A stretch of 64,000 nt of DNA from Archegozetes longisetosus (taxonomy: Eukaryota > Arthropoda > Arachnida > Sarcoptiformes > Trhypochthoniidae). The stretch is taken from the NCBI GenBank assembly GCA_018873245.2, contig JAEMBT020000006.1:4981855-5045854 (forward strand), written 5' to 3'. Below the pieces are notes generated by a model, which saw only the letters and a list, made by a program, of their open reading frames with translations, did not search any database and had not been told where the DNA came from. This document shows, piece by piece, positions 37,300-51,759 of the stretch. The translations under genes were made by a program, and so were the position numbers. Each line of letters opens with the position of its first letter. The first letter of the stretch is position 1.

Positions 37300-39897
37300 T
37301 CAAGTATTATAGGTTTAATGAGTAATAGGTTTGCTCTTTTGGCAATTCAATAAGATTCGAACCCTTTCGTTATCTGGATTTCTCGAGAGCGTATTTGTTC
37401 TTATAACTGCTTCATGTAGTCTTAATGACAACTCTAAAAATATTTTCCACTGCGCTCAACTTAATGATGAGTTTACAACGTACCGACTTTCATGACAAAT
37501 AGATGTGATTCAAGCGAATACGCGTATATTGTTCAGAGCATAACTTTTGAAGACAACCTTTCCAACCAATTTCCTCAAACTGTGACTCTTTTAATGCATG
37601 AAAACAACAACGTTTCCTATCTTACAGTTGGGGCAAATGCATTAATTATAAATTAAGTCCAATTTGTGTAAGCTTGCAAAAAATATTGTTTTTAATGCAA
37701 CTTTCCTGATATAGAGTCATTATAAAAGGCAATCAATGTGTGAAAACACTAATTCTATGATCAGATACTCTTTTGATTTGCAAACTGCTTCTAGCTATCA
37801 AATCGTGCGCGAGGGATATAATTCATTACTCTCTTCGCTATAAACTCGCTATACTTTTCATGATCAGAAGAGCTCGTGAGACGAGCTGTGCGCCAAATGA
37901 CACATTTTTTACCCCTTTTAGATTTATAGCGCTATATAGACCTTAATATAAATTATTGTTATCACTTCAGTAATTGCACAACACTTAAGGTTATGTCTTA
38001 ACAGAAAACGCTTTTCTATATAATAAAGAAAAAGCTGAGCAACGGAATGAATCCTAGTTTTGAAAATCACATGATTTTAAAGAACACTTGAGCCAAAGCT
38101 GAACTCAAAAAGCAGTAGGTATATGTGTTTGCAACTAATATTTGTGGTCGAATACAAGTCATTTTGTTAAATGCAGTTTTGAAATGTTGAACACGCGATA
38201 AACTGATTAGAGTCTTACGTCTTACGCATGCAATTCTTCTTTTTGGTTGCAGATAAATATAGTCTATCAACCAAATTACTAAATTGTCAGGCGGTATCAA
38301 TGGTCAATGAATTGCAGCCGCATTGATCAACAAGTTTCTAATTATAAGTTTTGATTTTAAATCAATTTAACTTTATAAAAACGACTATTAAATCTACAGT
38401 TCAGTAGTTTTCGTCAGAGCCTAGGTTCAAATTGCTTGTATATGTAGAGATGTTGAATGCTTAAAAATTGTGGTTTGCGTTATTCGTATTACGATTAAGA
38501 AATAAGTTTTTATTTCTAAAACATTATTTTTAGAAATAGGTTTTAATCCTATCTTTAATTGTTTAGTGTCATTAGTAATTTCTATGAAGTCTAGATAAGT
38601 TTAAGTTTCAACAACTGATACTTTTGAGAAGAGGCACACTTTCACATAATTAATGATTAATCGCGGTCATGATTTCATACAAATTATTGAATTCCAATGT
38701 AGTTTATTTCACTTGTTTCTCAGAACTCATTTTTCACTACATATGCCAAATTGATGTAATTTAATTAGCTTTCGAGTGTCTGCAAGTTTCTTTTAGATTA
38801 TTAGTTAATAGAAAAGTAGAACGTATCACATAAGTTTCAGAATCTAACTCCGAACAAAATTAATATCAGTTGAGACTGTTCAGAAAGTTTTTTGGTAACT
38901 ATCAGATCCCGAATAGTAAAATTTTAAAGTCTTTTCAGGGCACGTGGTCTAGTGTTGTACCCATTGTACTATAAGAGATCAAATCATTAAATGACAAAAA
39001 TTAAACGTCAATTCTAACTATGCGCAACTTAATTGGTCTGATTTAAAAGTATTTTCCAGCTGAATTCTGATATTTTTCTGATTTTTGCTTTGACGAAGCA
39101 ATCACGAGCTGAAGTATTAGATAGCCATTAGTATTAATTACCTGAAAGAAAGCAAAACGGAGACCTCCTATAATAGTTAGGAGTAGGCTTTGTATGTCTC
39201 AACGTACCAAGCATTGCACCTGGGATTGGACTCAGCTGTTGGTTCAGAAAAATTCACTCTGCATTGACTTGATGTTCAGAGTGATCTACTTTGAAAGCTT
39301 TAGAAAAGCTTTTTACTAAAAACTAATCGAACATTGAATCATCATTCGAAATGAAAGCTAAATTTATCTACTTTTCTCACTAATGAACATAATACTCTTT
39401 TCCAGACTTTTCTTAATGAAAACTGAAATTACTTTTATTACAGTATAAGCTAATTAGTCAACTATATCGTTAAACTATTACTTACGATGTAGTGATCAAT
39501 GTTGCGAATAACCATTAAAATACAAAGATATGGATAACTCAAAATATTTCAATATATTTTGAGATATACCTCTATTAGGACAGATAGTAAGATGCATTCA
39601 CATTGCAAACTTACATTATTGTTGAAAAACTTCCGGAAGTCCTATACTGTGGCGATGAATGAGAGTACAGTATTTAAAATAAGTCATGATTACAGATACT
39701 CATCTTTGAAGAAAGAACTTTAAAAAATTTAGCAATCTTTACTTTGGAAAAATAAACGTAATTTTGTTTTGCATATTATTATCAACAGAGAAATGTTACA
39801 ATCAAATTAGTGCTTATTTAGTGCATGTTTTTTAGTAGAATTAATATAAACTTCTGATAAATTGAATGGTTTTGATCCAGTCTTAGCAAAAATAAAT
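37300..39897. other. Non-coding DNA
   Basis: Short open frames only (for example 38067-38300 on the minus strand, without family resemblance). Possible 3' untranslated sequence of the bHLH gene at the right edge. Confidence 0.5.
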
Positions 39898-41442
39898 TTA
39901 AGGCATGCATTTGAGGTATCGATAATTGCTATAATTATTATTTAAATACGGATCTGTATAGTGGTCGCAATCCTGTAATAAACAAATGAAAACATATTTA
40001 TTGAGGTTAATAAGCAATAAGTTTCCACCAATCATTAAATACCATTTCAATGGAAATCCATTTCTGATCTCCGATTCTGTTTTCTTTGTTATACTTCTTT
40101 TCTGCGCTTTCGTTTTCACTCTTAACAAAACCATCAATTTCTTCGTCATGACTATCACGTCTGATGCCGTCTCTTTCATCTGCTTCACGGATCAGGTCTT
40201 GGAGGGCTGCAATGTATTCGATAGCGCGATGCAACGTTTTAACTTTCGACAAACGCTTGTTTCGATTCTCGACGGGAACGCATTTTCTTAATTTAGTGAA
40301 AGCCGTGTTGACAGCCTGTACTCTACGCCTTTCGCGAGCGTTTCTTCGCGCCACCAAATGAGTTGGTTTATCTCGATGAGGAATGTGCTTATAGGTCGAT
40401 TTAGTTGATTTTCTTTCAGAAAGATTTTCACAATTGTAAGAATATCGTTTCAATTTGACTTAGCTAAACAATATTGCTTTAAACTTAGGAAATAACTTAT
40501 TTAGAATCCGTTTCAAAACATTTATTGCTTTCAAATCTGTAAAAATATTTTAATTTTGGCTTTAAGACTCTCAAACTATTTCAACTTTGCACCAATAGTC
40601 AAACTATTCAATCAAAGCATGAGACCTTTCATAATATAAACAGTTAGAACTTTCTATGAACGTGAAAGATTTTCTACGATGTATAGACATTCATATTTTC
40701 AAACGAGTAATCAAATGAAATTTTTATTATTCATAAGACAATCATTTTAGTACAGTTTACTTAAAAGAATGTTACTTTCAAAGTCGAGAATAAATCATTT
40801 GTAATTGCTTTAAAAATATTAATCTCCATCAAAACTGCAATGCGACTTCAACTTTGGCCTAAAACTGCAATTTTTTCAGTGCTCACCACAGGATTTTGAA
40901 CGCAAGACAAGACTTAGTTTTAATCAAATGCTTAAATCTTAGAAGTTTAATTGAAAGAATTGCGAACTATCTGTGGTTTGAAAAATTGTCTTCGTAAGAT
41001 TTTAAGTATAGAATATTAAGAGTTTTGCGCCCCAATTGCTTTATGCAAATATCAATTATTAAATGTAAATAAAGTTTACTTACTTTTTCTTTGGAGTTGA
41101 CTTATTAGCAGTTACGAGAGTAGTAGATCTTGAATGAGGTTCCGATTGATTAGACATTGACTCTAATTCTGACTCTGACTGAAAATAGTTATGATTGATA
41201 GGAGCTTTTTGCATAGAATTGGTTGCGACATGACTCGTAAACGGATAAGTGTTAGCATCAGTCATGAATTGTGGTTCATATGAGACTTGTGTTGAGCATA
41301 TATTCGATGAAACACTGATCCAATTGCTATTATTAGGCGATAAAGACTCTGACGGGCTTGTCAGGGATGGCATATAATTGACTTGAGGTGCGATCACCAC
41401 AAACCCTGAGTGATGCTGTTGCTGTTCAATCAATTCTTGCAT
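39898..41442 (-). CDS. bHLH transcription factor, achaete-scute (ASCL) type
   Basis: Nuclear DNA-binding protein of the proneural type, expected to bind E-boxes as a heterodimer with a daughterless/E protein. My model has three exons on the minus strand: 41442-41084 (donor GTAAGT, phase 2), 40412-40043 (donor GTATTT, weak) and 39972-39898 (acceptor after TTTATTACAG, ends TAA). The lengths 359+370+75 give 267 residues. The first 120 residues are low-complexity and rich in Ser, Asn, Gln and Thr, as in activation regions. The bHLH lies at about residues 142-194: basic region NARERRRVQAVN, short loop VPVENRNKRLSK, helix 2 KVKTLHRAIEYIAALQDLI. The SKV.TL..A.EYI.ALQ pattern and the loop length fit achaete-scute better than Hand, Twist or Ptf1a. 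The exon 2 acceptor (CTGAAAG) and the last intron are the least certain parts. Unspliced, exon 2 would run on to a stop at 40007. Confidence 0.8.
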
Positions 41443-41639
41443 TTCAGATCAACTATTAAGAAACTTTTCACAAAAAAACTTCCAAAAACTATACAAAAGT
41501 AACTCTTATTAAAATGGAAAACTATTTTTCTGACATAATGTGGGTATAGATAGCAAGAGATCAGTTCAAAAACATAAGGGCTTGCAATCAGAAAAGTTCA
41601 TCAATCTATGGATCATATGCTGGTCGGAGAGCAGGAGAG

Positions 41640-41860
41640 AGTTGTGTATCTAATAGAGTGTTATATATGTCTCATCTCTTCTCATATTAAGGTTAGGTTT
41701 GGTTCTGATCCTAAGAGAGCGAGAGGAGTGAACAACTGTTTTGCCCAAACACTGATTCACACACTTTGTACACCTGAATGAGTGGCAACCAATCAGATCA
41801 TTAGTTCTATTGGTTATATAAGTGACTTGGCTTCTACCGAACGGCACGCGCCGTCGATCG
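41640..41860 (-). promoter_or_regulatory. Candidate promoter region of the achaete-scute-type gene
   Basis: On the minus strand the region holds TATATAACCA (TATA-like, near 41811-41820), a CCAAT-type box, an E-box CAGGTG at 41771-41776 and a second TATATAAC near 41662-41670. It is less AT-rich than its surroundings and lies about 200-400 bases upstream of the start codon at 41442. Further E-boxes (CAGCTG near 42148, CACGTG near 42174) lie upstream; autoregulation through E-boxes is known for proneural genes. Transcript start not determined. Confidence 0.4.
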
Positions 41861-44800
41861 CCTTAAGACAATTGTCTACATTAATAATTGATATCAACCA
41901 TTAAGTAGGAAAAAGGGACGTATCATTAGCTTGCGATCAATAAAAGGTCATGTCTTCTGTTATCTGTTGTGTCTCCGAGTTTCAAATACAAATAAAACTC
42001 AATTTGGTTGCATAACACAATTGAATGCAGAGATTTTTCTTCAAATAAATAGTTTGAAAAGCTAAATAATTGCTATTGAAATAAGTTATATCTGTTTTTC
42101 TAAACAATTCAATCAATTCAATCAATCGGTACTCTCTTTAAGTGTCTGCAGCTGTCCGTAATTTGCATGTGTGCACGTGTCTCACCATTAGATGATTGTG
42201 TGGTTTTTGACCTTTTTATGGTCATTGAAGCTATTTCTTCAAAATTGACTCAAACATTTCTATTCAATGTTTAAGTCAAACAACACTAAACGCAAAATAA
42301 GATGCCTTACGTATGATAGTATACATGAATGCCTGCTCTGTCTATTGTTTTGGGCACTGATTTTTCTACTTCTGTTGTAATCTATTTTTATATTTGTCTC
42401 ATTGATGCGTCAAATTATCTGAATTAAGCAAAACACATAACAATAAAGCAATAAATGTGACCTTCACTTCATGATCATCATCATAGGTCTCCCGAATGGG
42501 TCTCAAACCCTGATATTATTTTCAGCATAATTTGAGCCACAAATTGAATGTTTGTTAACATTTTTTCGTTTATGGAGAACTGAAGCCGTCTTTTTCACTC
42601 TATTTCGCTGAGTGAGTTCCAAGTGGTTCTAAATCACAAAACTTTCTTTTAGATAAGAATAAGTCTAGAGTTTCACTTTCTATAGAATATGCCTACATTT
42701 AAAAGTTAGGTTTTAGTCATATATATGAACAAATTTTAACTAACTAAAAATAATAGAGGTTTAGCAGAAATTATCAAAAACCCATTTTTAGAAAAATGGC
42801 TTTCGTCCCCATATATAATTTGCAGCTATTTTTACGAACATTTTTTCAACTAATAGATAATCTTTTGCAGTTTTTCTGTTTTTCATTCAATACAAAAAAT
42901 TGATAAAAACGATATCTTATAATCTTTAATTATATAAAACAGAAAAGTAAGGCTCAAAATCGCAAATCAAGAGAGATTCAGAACTATCCGAAACTTTGGT
43001 GCCCATGCTATGTTGAGTTGCAGCGCATCTATAGTGAGTAACAACTTTTAAATTGCCACGAGCTGAAAGTGAAGCCCTGCACGCGCCTCTTCAGCCCATT
43101 TTCAGCTACAATCAGAACATAGAGCCTGAGGCAAGCAGGTGAGCAACTTTTAGACTCTTTAAACTGCCTTTTAGTTAGTCTGCATGTCAGCCATCATTTA
43201 GCTGCACTTATATGCGATCAGAATTTAGCTTTTCCACTCTTGTTGTAAATCTCGACTGCAATACTCTTTAAGAGCTAATCTTCCGCTGTCTTCCAGAGCA
43301 TTATATTACATTATAAATGCCTTTCGATATTATTAATAGCTTGTTTTGGTCACTGACCGTTCATTCAATGTTAAACATAATCTTAAGAACTTATACATAC
43401 CATACATATATATATATATGCGGATTTCTCTCAATGATATAAATGCCTGCAATTTGCAGTTAAGCTGTCTATAAAATACTTTATAATAACTTATTATTGC
43501 AATAAAACCTAACATTTTGCTACTTTGTATATGTTCTTCACATAGGAATCAAGTTACCTCTCGAAGAAAATAATATCATAAATCTTTTAAAACCTTCAAC
43601 AATAAACATATTTTTCATTTTGTTTATCATTCTTATTAGTTTTACTTCTTATTGGTTAACTATTTAGCTCATAAAAGTCTGATCTTATGAATGGATTGAT
43701 CTTAAAAACTATGAGTTACCTCTTCATTAAAATATAAGTCGGATATTGAAGTCTTTAGATAACGAAATAAAAAATTTTTTCCTATCGAAGAGCAGATGAT
43801 TTTTTTCAGAGCAAACTTTTTTGAATAAGTTAAAACTTCTGTTATAGCAAAGAAACCGTTAGTTTTTGCCTTTAGTTAAAATAATAATTACCATATATTG
43901 AGATTTTAGTCGTTTTTACAGCTATAATGAGAAGTCATTTGATTTGTGTCTCAAAAGAGTGGTTATCGCGGAGACTGTTATTTGGTTAGAAATTATTTGG
44001 AGTCAGTTAAGAGTCATGACATTTGAGGGACTCAGATTGAAGGCAGTTGTTGTTAAATAACCGAACTTTTGAGTTTGGCTTTTTTGTATGAGCACTTCAA
44101 TTGAGTATTAATTAATTATTGCTCTTATTTCAGCTTTAGCTTCAGTTTTTTGCCCAATATTAAGTAGGTGTGAGCTGTATAACTGTACTAGATAGTTTGT
44201 GCGGCTAAGGATTTAGCCAAAGACACCTGCCTCTGAATCTCTGTTCCCATTGGCTCGCATCAGTGATTATTGCCGATCATGTAGATTATTGTCTTTTGTC
44301 ATGATTTTGTACCCAAATTGCAAGTAAACCCTATAAACGCAAATATTTATCTTTTATCTATATTTTCAGACATAAGTTTTATGTAAGCTTTGAATTTGTT
44401 TTTCTACTTATCGAATCAATAGAGAATTAGATGAAATTCACATTTCAGACTTCATGTTACTTCTTATAGAACTGACAGTTCCGATAATTTTCTGTTGTTT
44501 CAATCGATTCCTGCAACTGACTAGAACTTTTCTTCCGCATAAACATTTCTTCTAGAAAAGCCATTTTTCTGAATGTATGCCTTTTTATCAAACGCAAAAA
44601 ATCAGTTTTGTTGCAACAAGACAGATTTAATTACAGCCACAAATTCAGTGATACCTAAGAAACTCTGAAAATAACAAATTGAATGCATAAATTTAGGCCT
44701 ATTTTAATTCAAAGTAATTTTCGTGTCTTGAAAACTCTTATGTTGGAAAGATTTATGTTAAAAAGCAAACCTATAATAACTAACTTGGAAGCCCTAAAAT

Positions 44801-47800
44801 GTTTATATCACATTTAGTTATTTAATTGAAAAAATTTCAATCTAAATAACTTTTGGGCTCCTTCTAGATATGTACTTTAAGTAATTTAATGCCTGATAAT
44901 AATAGTTCGCAATAATGTCCAAAATTTGCACACGACTAATAATTTTCTTTAGGCTTAATGTTTCATACCTAAACGCGCGTATTAATACAAAAAAAGAAAA
45001 TTTAATCACACGTTTGCCTCCTATTAACAAGTAGTAAATTTTGTTTATTTTGATCTTTTTCTTTACTAAAAGATATTTAATTCAATTACGAGATAGTAGC
45101 TCTTATGTAGCTACTTAATGAAAATTGACTAGAAGTTATACCTCATTCACTCTACTATAAAGCGGAAAAGATTTCATTACACTAAGAAAAATAACTATTC
45201 AGCGAAAGCTTAGTATAACTTTTTGGTTGCAGCCTTACATAAGATAGCTTAGGTCTTATGCTACTCACGACTCAGAAATATATTATAACATTCATCTTTT
45301 TGAATAAAATAATCATAAAGTAAAGTAAATTTTGATTCAGTAAAATTGGAGTAAAAATGGAAAGTTAATATTTAGAAAAACCATTTATGAAATTCACTTA
45401 ATAGATATTATATTTTAATGATATGTGCCTAAAAATCTAGAAAACTGAGTATTTTTCGCACTCTCAATGGTTTCAATTTTAATGAACCAAATTTGCTTTA
45501 TGATTATTTTCTCCAAGAAGACGAATGTTATATTATTTTAGAATATGTTTCTGACTCGTGAGTGGCGTAAGGCCTGAGCCGTCTTATGTAAGATTGCAAT
45601 CAAACACTTATTCTCAGTTTCAGCTAAATCGTTATTTTCTTGCTGTAATGAAATCTTTTCTTCTTCGTGCTTAGAATATGAAAAAATATGCACAATTTCA
45701 GACTTTTGCCTATTTATCATCGAAATAACGAGAAAACTTTAATAAATTCTATAGATCTTTTTCTAAATATTGAAATTATTTACCACTGATGTTGAATTTT
45801 AGCGGAAAATTCATGTAACTCTATACTTCTAAATATTATTTTCTTACCACTCAATAGCCTTACGAGCTGTAATTGCAAGTCATCATTTTGTTGTAATTAA
45901 GCATTAAATACTTCGCAACAGTATATTTAGTGATACGATTAACCATTCAAATTTTTAAAAATTATTACATTTCAATACAACCACTGAAAATTATTCATTT
46001 TTAGGGTCAACTTCAAAGTCCAAGAAAAGATTCATAAAACTTTTTAAATCATTTAAATTACTTGAGCCATTTCAAAACTGTATTATCAAATGAAATAGAA
46101 CTCAGATTTTCAATATTAAACACACGAATCGACAAATGCTTTATTTGAATGATACCAAAAACTGTGCATTTTTAAGTTGAAATTCATTCAATAGGACATC
46201 TGATTAGAACTACAGTTTAATCGGTTAGCAATACGACACCAATAGAAATCATCTATTTTACGATAAAACTTTTTATGAACACTTATTCATCAAAACAGTC
46301 AAATTCACGTTAACTTTGAGCTTTTCATCAATATTTGAAATTTTTCCAATAAGATGCGCAAAATGGAGTTTTGATTGCATGAAAGGTGAAAAACACGGAA
46401 ATTGATGTATTAAAAGAGTTGACTAACTTGAATAATTTGTTTACTTAAACTCTGAAACAGATGCTGCGATTAGAACGATTAAAATTTGTTCTATATTTGA
46501 TCAAAAGTATTTAAACGGAATGAAAATCAATTTAAGTATTGAATAATGATTGTAATGAATTGATATGTAAGAACAGACGCAACTCCTTAGGGTTTAAACA
46601 AGACTTAATTTTATTTTGATCTATTTCTGAGAACATTCTATCATTAAATAAATATTAGAACCCAGACTGTGACCGTGCCTCGAGCATAAAGTTTAGTAAT
46701 TATTCGAACCCAAACAAAGAACTAAACTAAATATTTTAAAGACTACTGTTTAAAAAGTTTAGTGTCTGAAAGCTTGATAAACGCCTTTCGGCTCAAATAA
46801 GGTTAAGATATTTTTAAAAGTGCTCTAACATCACACTCATTACGGATGTGTTACTAATATTTATCTGATTTACAATATAGACTTGTAATTTATTCATAAA
46901 CCAATTCTATTTTTGGACTCACTCAAGAATCTGTTTACTATATTTTTTGGTTTTATTTCTTTTTGGCGTAAGCGCTCCTATAATATCAAATTAAATACTA
47001 TTTAGCATTCCTTACTATTGTATAGTTTCTTCTACTCCTGTATTAAGTCGATATGAAGCTAATTTCTTGAGTTTTTAAGCAAAATTTTAGCTCTTTGCTT
47101 AGCTTCTGACCAATTTTATCAATTTTCAGTTGTAGTAAAGAACAAATACAGTGACAATGAATTTTTTTATTGAAGTAAATTCAGTAAAATTCAAGTTGAG
47201 AGCAAACTGAAATTTGACTCGAAACTAGCAATCAGTATATAGATTACGATTGCTAATCATTGAATGCACGGTTCACTTCTAGGTTTAATTAATACACAAT
47301 ATAAAATGTTCATCTCATTTAATTTGATTGCCATTGAAACCAAAGAAGAGTTAATTTACCTGAAAGCATGACATAACCTTGAGAAGTATCTTATTAGTTG
47401 AGTCAAATTTAGACAATTTTCATAAAATGTTTCTATATAATTCAAATTTTACTATTTAATTGAGAATAGTAGGAAAACTGGACAATTATTTAGTTCAAAA
47501 TACATTGGTCCCAAAACAACGATATGACTAATTTCAACCTAATCTAAATCAATAGATCCAAAACACAGTATAATATTTGTATTGAACCAAGTAAGTTCTA
47601 TAGTGAGCGTATTTTGACTTCAAAATTATTTGAGGTTATTTTGTCATTTTTTGTCGTTTCTATGAATTGAACTAAATTTGAATCTATAATTAACAGAGAC
47701 ATTACTAGTTCAATATGAGAAGTTTGTGAATCAAATTTTAATCTATTCTCTGAAATCAATGTCAGAAAGCCTGAATAGATTCAAAGCGAACATTAGTTCG

Positions 47801-48683
47801 AGTTTATACTTTTAAAATCTTTTGCTGGTATTCAATGGGATAGACTTAGAAAAGGTGAAAACAAGTTTTGTTTTATTTAATTGAACCCTTTCATATCAAA
47901 GGAGATCTTATCAACATCTATTACAAGAGATCCACTGAAGTAGCCGATTCATTGCAATTAATATAACTGTTAATGATCTAAAAGTATTGAATGAATCAAA
48001 AGCAGGTAATCCTAAAGTGAATTATAAACCTTTACTTCAAAGCAGAAATGAAAGAGTAAAGCAAAATACTTGAAGATAATGACATAATTGATTTCTCGAT
48101 AATAAAGATCTTTATTTTTATGAAACTCAATAGAACTTATATTTTTTATCAGATTATTAGTATATAATTCTAACAAGTGTGCACCTAATATCAAATAATG
48201 ACTAGCTATGAAAGTTTTCATTGTCACTTTTTATCGTTTTTGCTATTAATATAAATTAAATCTCTGTATTACAATATAATTCTGATAAATATCAAACTTT
48301 TAAATAATTCGAAGACTACTGTTTGAAAAGCTTAAAGACTTAAAGGTTTAAAGATACCTTTTAGTTAGTTATGTATAGAAGATTATAACTTCATTCAATT
48401 ATATTCTATAATGAATTCTTTGTTAACTAGTAAGGAACTATTCATCAATTTTTTAGTTCAAATTTTTGTTGCACATGCACTTTATAAACATTTATTGAAA
48501 TTTACTTTAAAATGTTTTAGTACATCTTCCTGTGACTCACTCTATTGGATTATTTATTCTCCTAGGTTAAAGTCAAACCAGTGATGATGTCTCGTGTTTT
48601 CAAGAGAAGCTTCAATTATTTGCTTGGTTTTTAATCAAAACTATCAGTTTTCAGAGTTTCTCATTTAGATAAGTACTTTTTCG

Positions 48684-48970
48684 CAGAAGCGAAACTAGAA
48701 AATTTTGGGTGAGGGTTCACTAAGTCTGAAATTCAAGGGGGAGGTGCACACACCATATTAATTTTATTAAATGCATACCTTCGATTAAAACCTATTGTCT
48801 AATAGCTTTAAGCTTGAATTATGATTAATTCTTACTTTATTTTACGAAGAATTATTACAATACATTAACAAAATTTCATATCCAAAAATGACAGCTTTTC
48901 ACGTGAATTTAATTTCACATCTGAAATGGAGGTGCCTATGAACCCTAGACCTTTACTGGTTTTGCCACCA
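48684..48970. mobile_element. hAT-type MITE
   Basis: The ends CAGAAGCGAAACTAGAAAAT and, inverted, TGGTGGCAAAACCAGTAAAG continue into a shared GGGTTCA. Flanks are CTTTTTCG and CTTTTTCA (7 of 8). The inner part is AT-rich with a GGGGGAGGTGCA box near the left end, as in many animal hAT MITEs. Non-coding. Confidence 0.7.
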
Positions 48971-51759
48971 CTTTTTCATAGAACCGATAAGCTTAAAAAA
49001 CGTCTGATTTGGTCAAAATCAAGAACAAGGTTTATAAAATATATAAAATATAATGCTTTTCTCGAATACACGTAGAGATCAATTTCAAATCAATGATCAT
49101 TTACTTTATTTTTAAAATATTAGGAAAAAGGAGATATATTTGAATATTGAGTTACACCCATTTGTCCAGATGTAATGATGGCACTCAATCTGAAATAGCA
49201 TTCTAACCATTTGCACAAGTCGTTCACATTTATTTATCGCTAAACAATAAACAGACTTTAATACTAATTCAGTCAACAAATTTTAATCGATTCAATAGAA
49301 ACAATCCGAACAAACATCCTATCGGTTGAGTTGAAATTAGAATGTTTTCAAATTTTATCTATACTTCAAATAAGTGTTTTATTCTTAATTCAAAGTAATA
49401 GAACAGCCTGAGAACTACTTAATTGAATGATCAAAAAACAATCAGTTGATTGGTTAGAAATTTACTTCACTTGTTCCAGAATTGAAAACTTTTCGATTCA
49501 ATCAAATAATTTAAATTTCAAGCATGCTTTAAGTCAAACGAATCAATGTTTTTTTATTTTTGAATTTCTATTCAAATCTATGTGTTAACAGGTTTGTCGA
49601 TGGTTTCTAGGAAAAGTGCAAATCAAGTTTGGATCTATTTTCTCAAATTAATGTCCAATTTGTGAAAGGATTGAAAGTAGACACGAACAAGTACTCCAAC
49701 TCTTCAAGTCTATTGCTCACACTGATCGGCAAAACTTATGAGACCAATATAATTATTATTGTGTTAAATGAAGTCCTACTCTTATTCTAACATATCTCAT
49801 TAAAATATATTGCAGGTTGTTTGACCCAAACAATGATCTAGTTGTTGATTGCAATTAATAGTAATGTTAGTCATTTGCGAGTACTGATTTAGTGAGAAGA
49901 TCATTCTGCTACCAGTCACTAGAAACTCATCTTCAAATTAGGATAATTGAGATGGAAGTAATAAGATCTTTGGTTCTAATTTAATTAATGACTCGACATT
50001 TAATCTAGTTATTTAGTTATTTTCTCACTAATAACACAAAGTTAAGTAGCTCTCAGACTACTTCATCAGCTCATACAAAATAATTGAGTTTTCATTCAGT
50101 TACCTCTTAAGAGTATCACTTAAATACTGTAAAATTGTTATTAAAACTTTAGTATTTATGTCTTTACTTGTATTGAAGTATTTTTTGGACATTGTGGTAC
50201 CTATGAAAACATTGCCTCAAATGAATGAAGACTATTCAATAAGTAGATAGAAAATAGCTAAAAGAATGGATCTTCAATTTCAAAGTCTATTCAAAATCTC
50301 TCCATAACTTTTTTTGCTTAAGTAATTGTGATGTCAATTTATAATTAATAGGGTCAACGAATGAGAGTCTGATTTTGAAATTTTCATCAATAATACTAAT
50401 CGATAAGAGAGAACAACAATAAAAGTAATGGTCACGCCACTTCAATTGTTATTTTATATTTAATTTGCAATGATCTCCTTGTCTGAACATTATTTAGAAA
50501 AAATTGTCATAAAAGATAAAATGAGTAAAATTGAGTATTTATATTTCTAGCGTTTACTTATGAGTGAATGCAGTAATTGAGCTCTTGAAAGATGACTTTC
50601 TTATTTTACTCGATTACAAAGCAAAATTAAACTTTTTAATTTTGAACTTGTTATAACGTCTGAAGTGTTTGACATTTATTGCAAGTATTTGAATGAAGAA
50701 TTGATGAACTTTGGGCTACAATCGAAATAAACTTGAGTTTGTTAATAGTAGATATTCTGAATATTTGATTAGCCTCATTAGCTAATGGTTTATAGCAATA
50801 TTCAAATCAAATTAAGTTATTGAATGCTTAACTTATGGCGCAAACTAAGATCCAAATTATAAGGTGTGATCAAAGCGTTATAAAGTGTTACTCATATTAC
50901 TTTTAAATGTGTCGCGCATTGGCTTCTCATTAATTTGAAGTCTAGACTAACAAAATGATACTTTTTCTAATTATAGTTAATAAGACTTTATTATAATATT
51001 TAAATGTTGATATGATTTCATATTGCAATCTAATTAGGATAGAAATCAAATAACTCAAAATTTTTCTCTCATTTCATTAAAGAGTTATCTAGCTCAAGTT
51101 TGAAAAAATGCTTTGCACTATAGAAAACAAACTTTAATTATACATTCAAAGAGTGACTGTAAGCAAACCACATCTCAAATCATAGCAAAATTATTTAATG
51201 ATAGGTTTTATGCAAATTACTGTTTCTCCGAAGTTTGACTGAAATATAGTGAATAATTCTTTGAAATGATTTATTTCAATGGAAAAGTTGTACTTCTACC
51301 AATAGCAATTAAATGGTTTGGGGTTTTCTGATCATATTATAATGACACAAGTAATAGGAGAAATTAATTTAAATTAATCCGTAAATAGGCAATAATTCAA
51401 ATGTGAAACCCCTTTGCGTAAACTATAGCTTTTTAGGAACTATTTAAAAAGGTTTTCCAGAACTTCAAACTATTAATAGGTTCAGTTCGAGACATGTCTG
51501 GACAAGAATTTTTGATCTGAATTCGTTGAGACAAAGTTATCAAAATATATGCAGATTTAGTCCACAATCAGATATCGAAAGGCGTACATGTTGACTGAAT
51601 TAGTGAGTCATTCGCATATCTCAAATTAGGGATGGATCACAAAATCGTGTTTTGCATCGCCTCTCGAAATCTGCTATCAATCAATAAGTTTGCAAAAGGT
51701 TTTCATAATTTTAATCAAAGTCTGTAGGATTTCTCATAACTTTTTCTCAAAAACCAAGA

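Noticed and set aside
37045-37353. 102-codon open frame
   Set aside because: It reads straight across a fold-back element whose two halves are inverted copies and which has a related copy at 22863-23068, so it is not a protein gene.
39986-40361. Plus-strand frames opposite the bHLH exon
   Set aside because: The minus strand carries an unmistakable bHLH domain; these are antisense shadows.
46740-48360. Local duplication linking 46740 and 48310
   Set aside because: Only a short block of similarity in AT-rich DNA; not strong enough to list as a repeat family.
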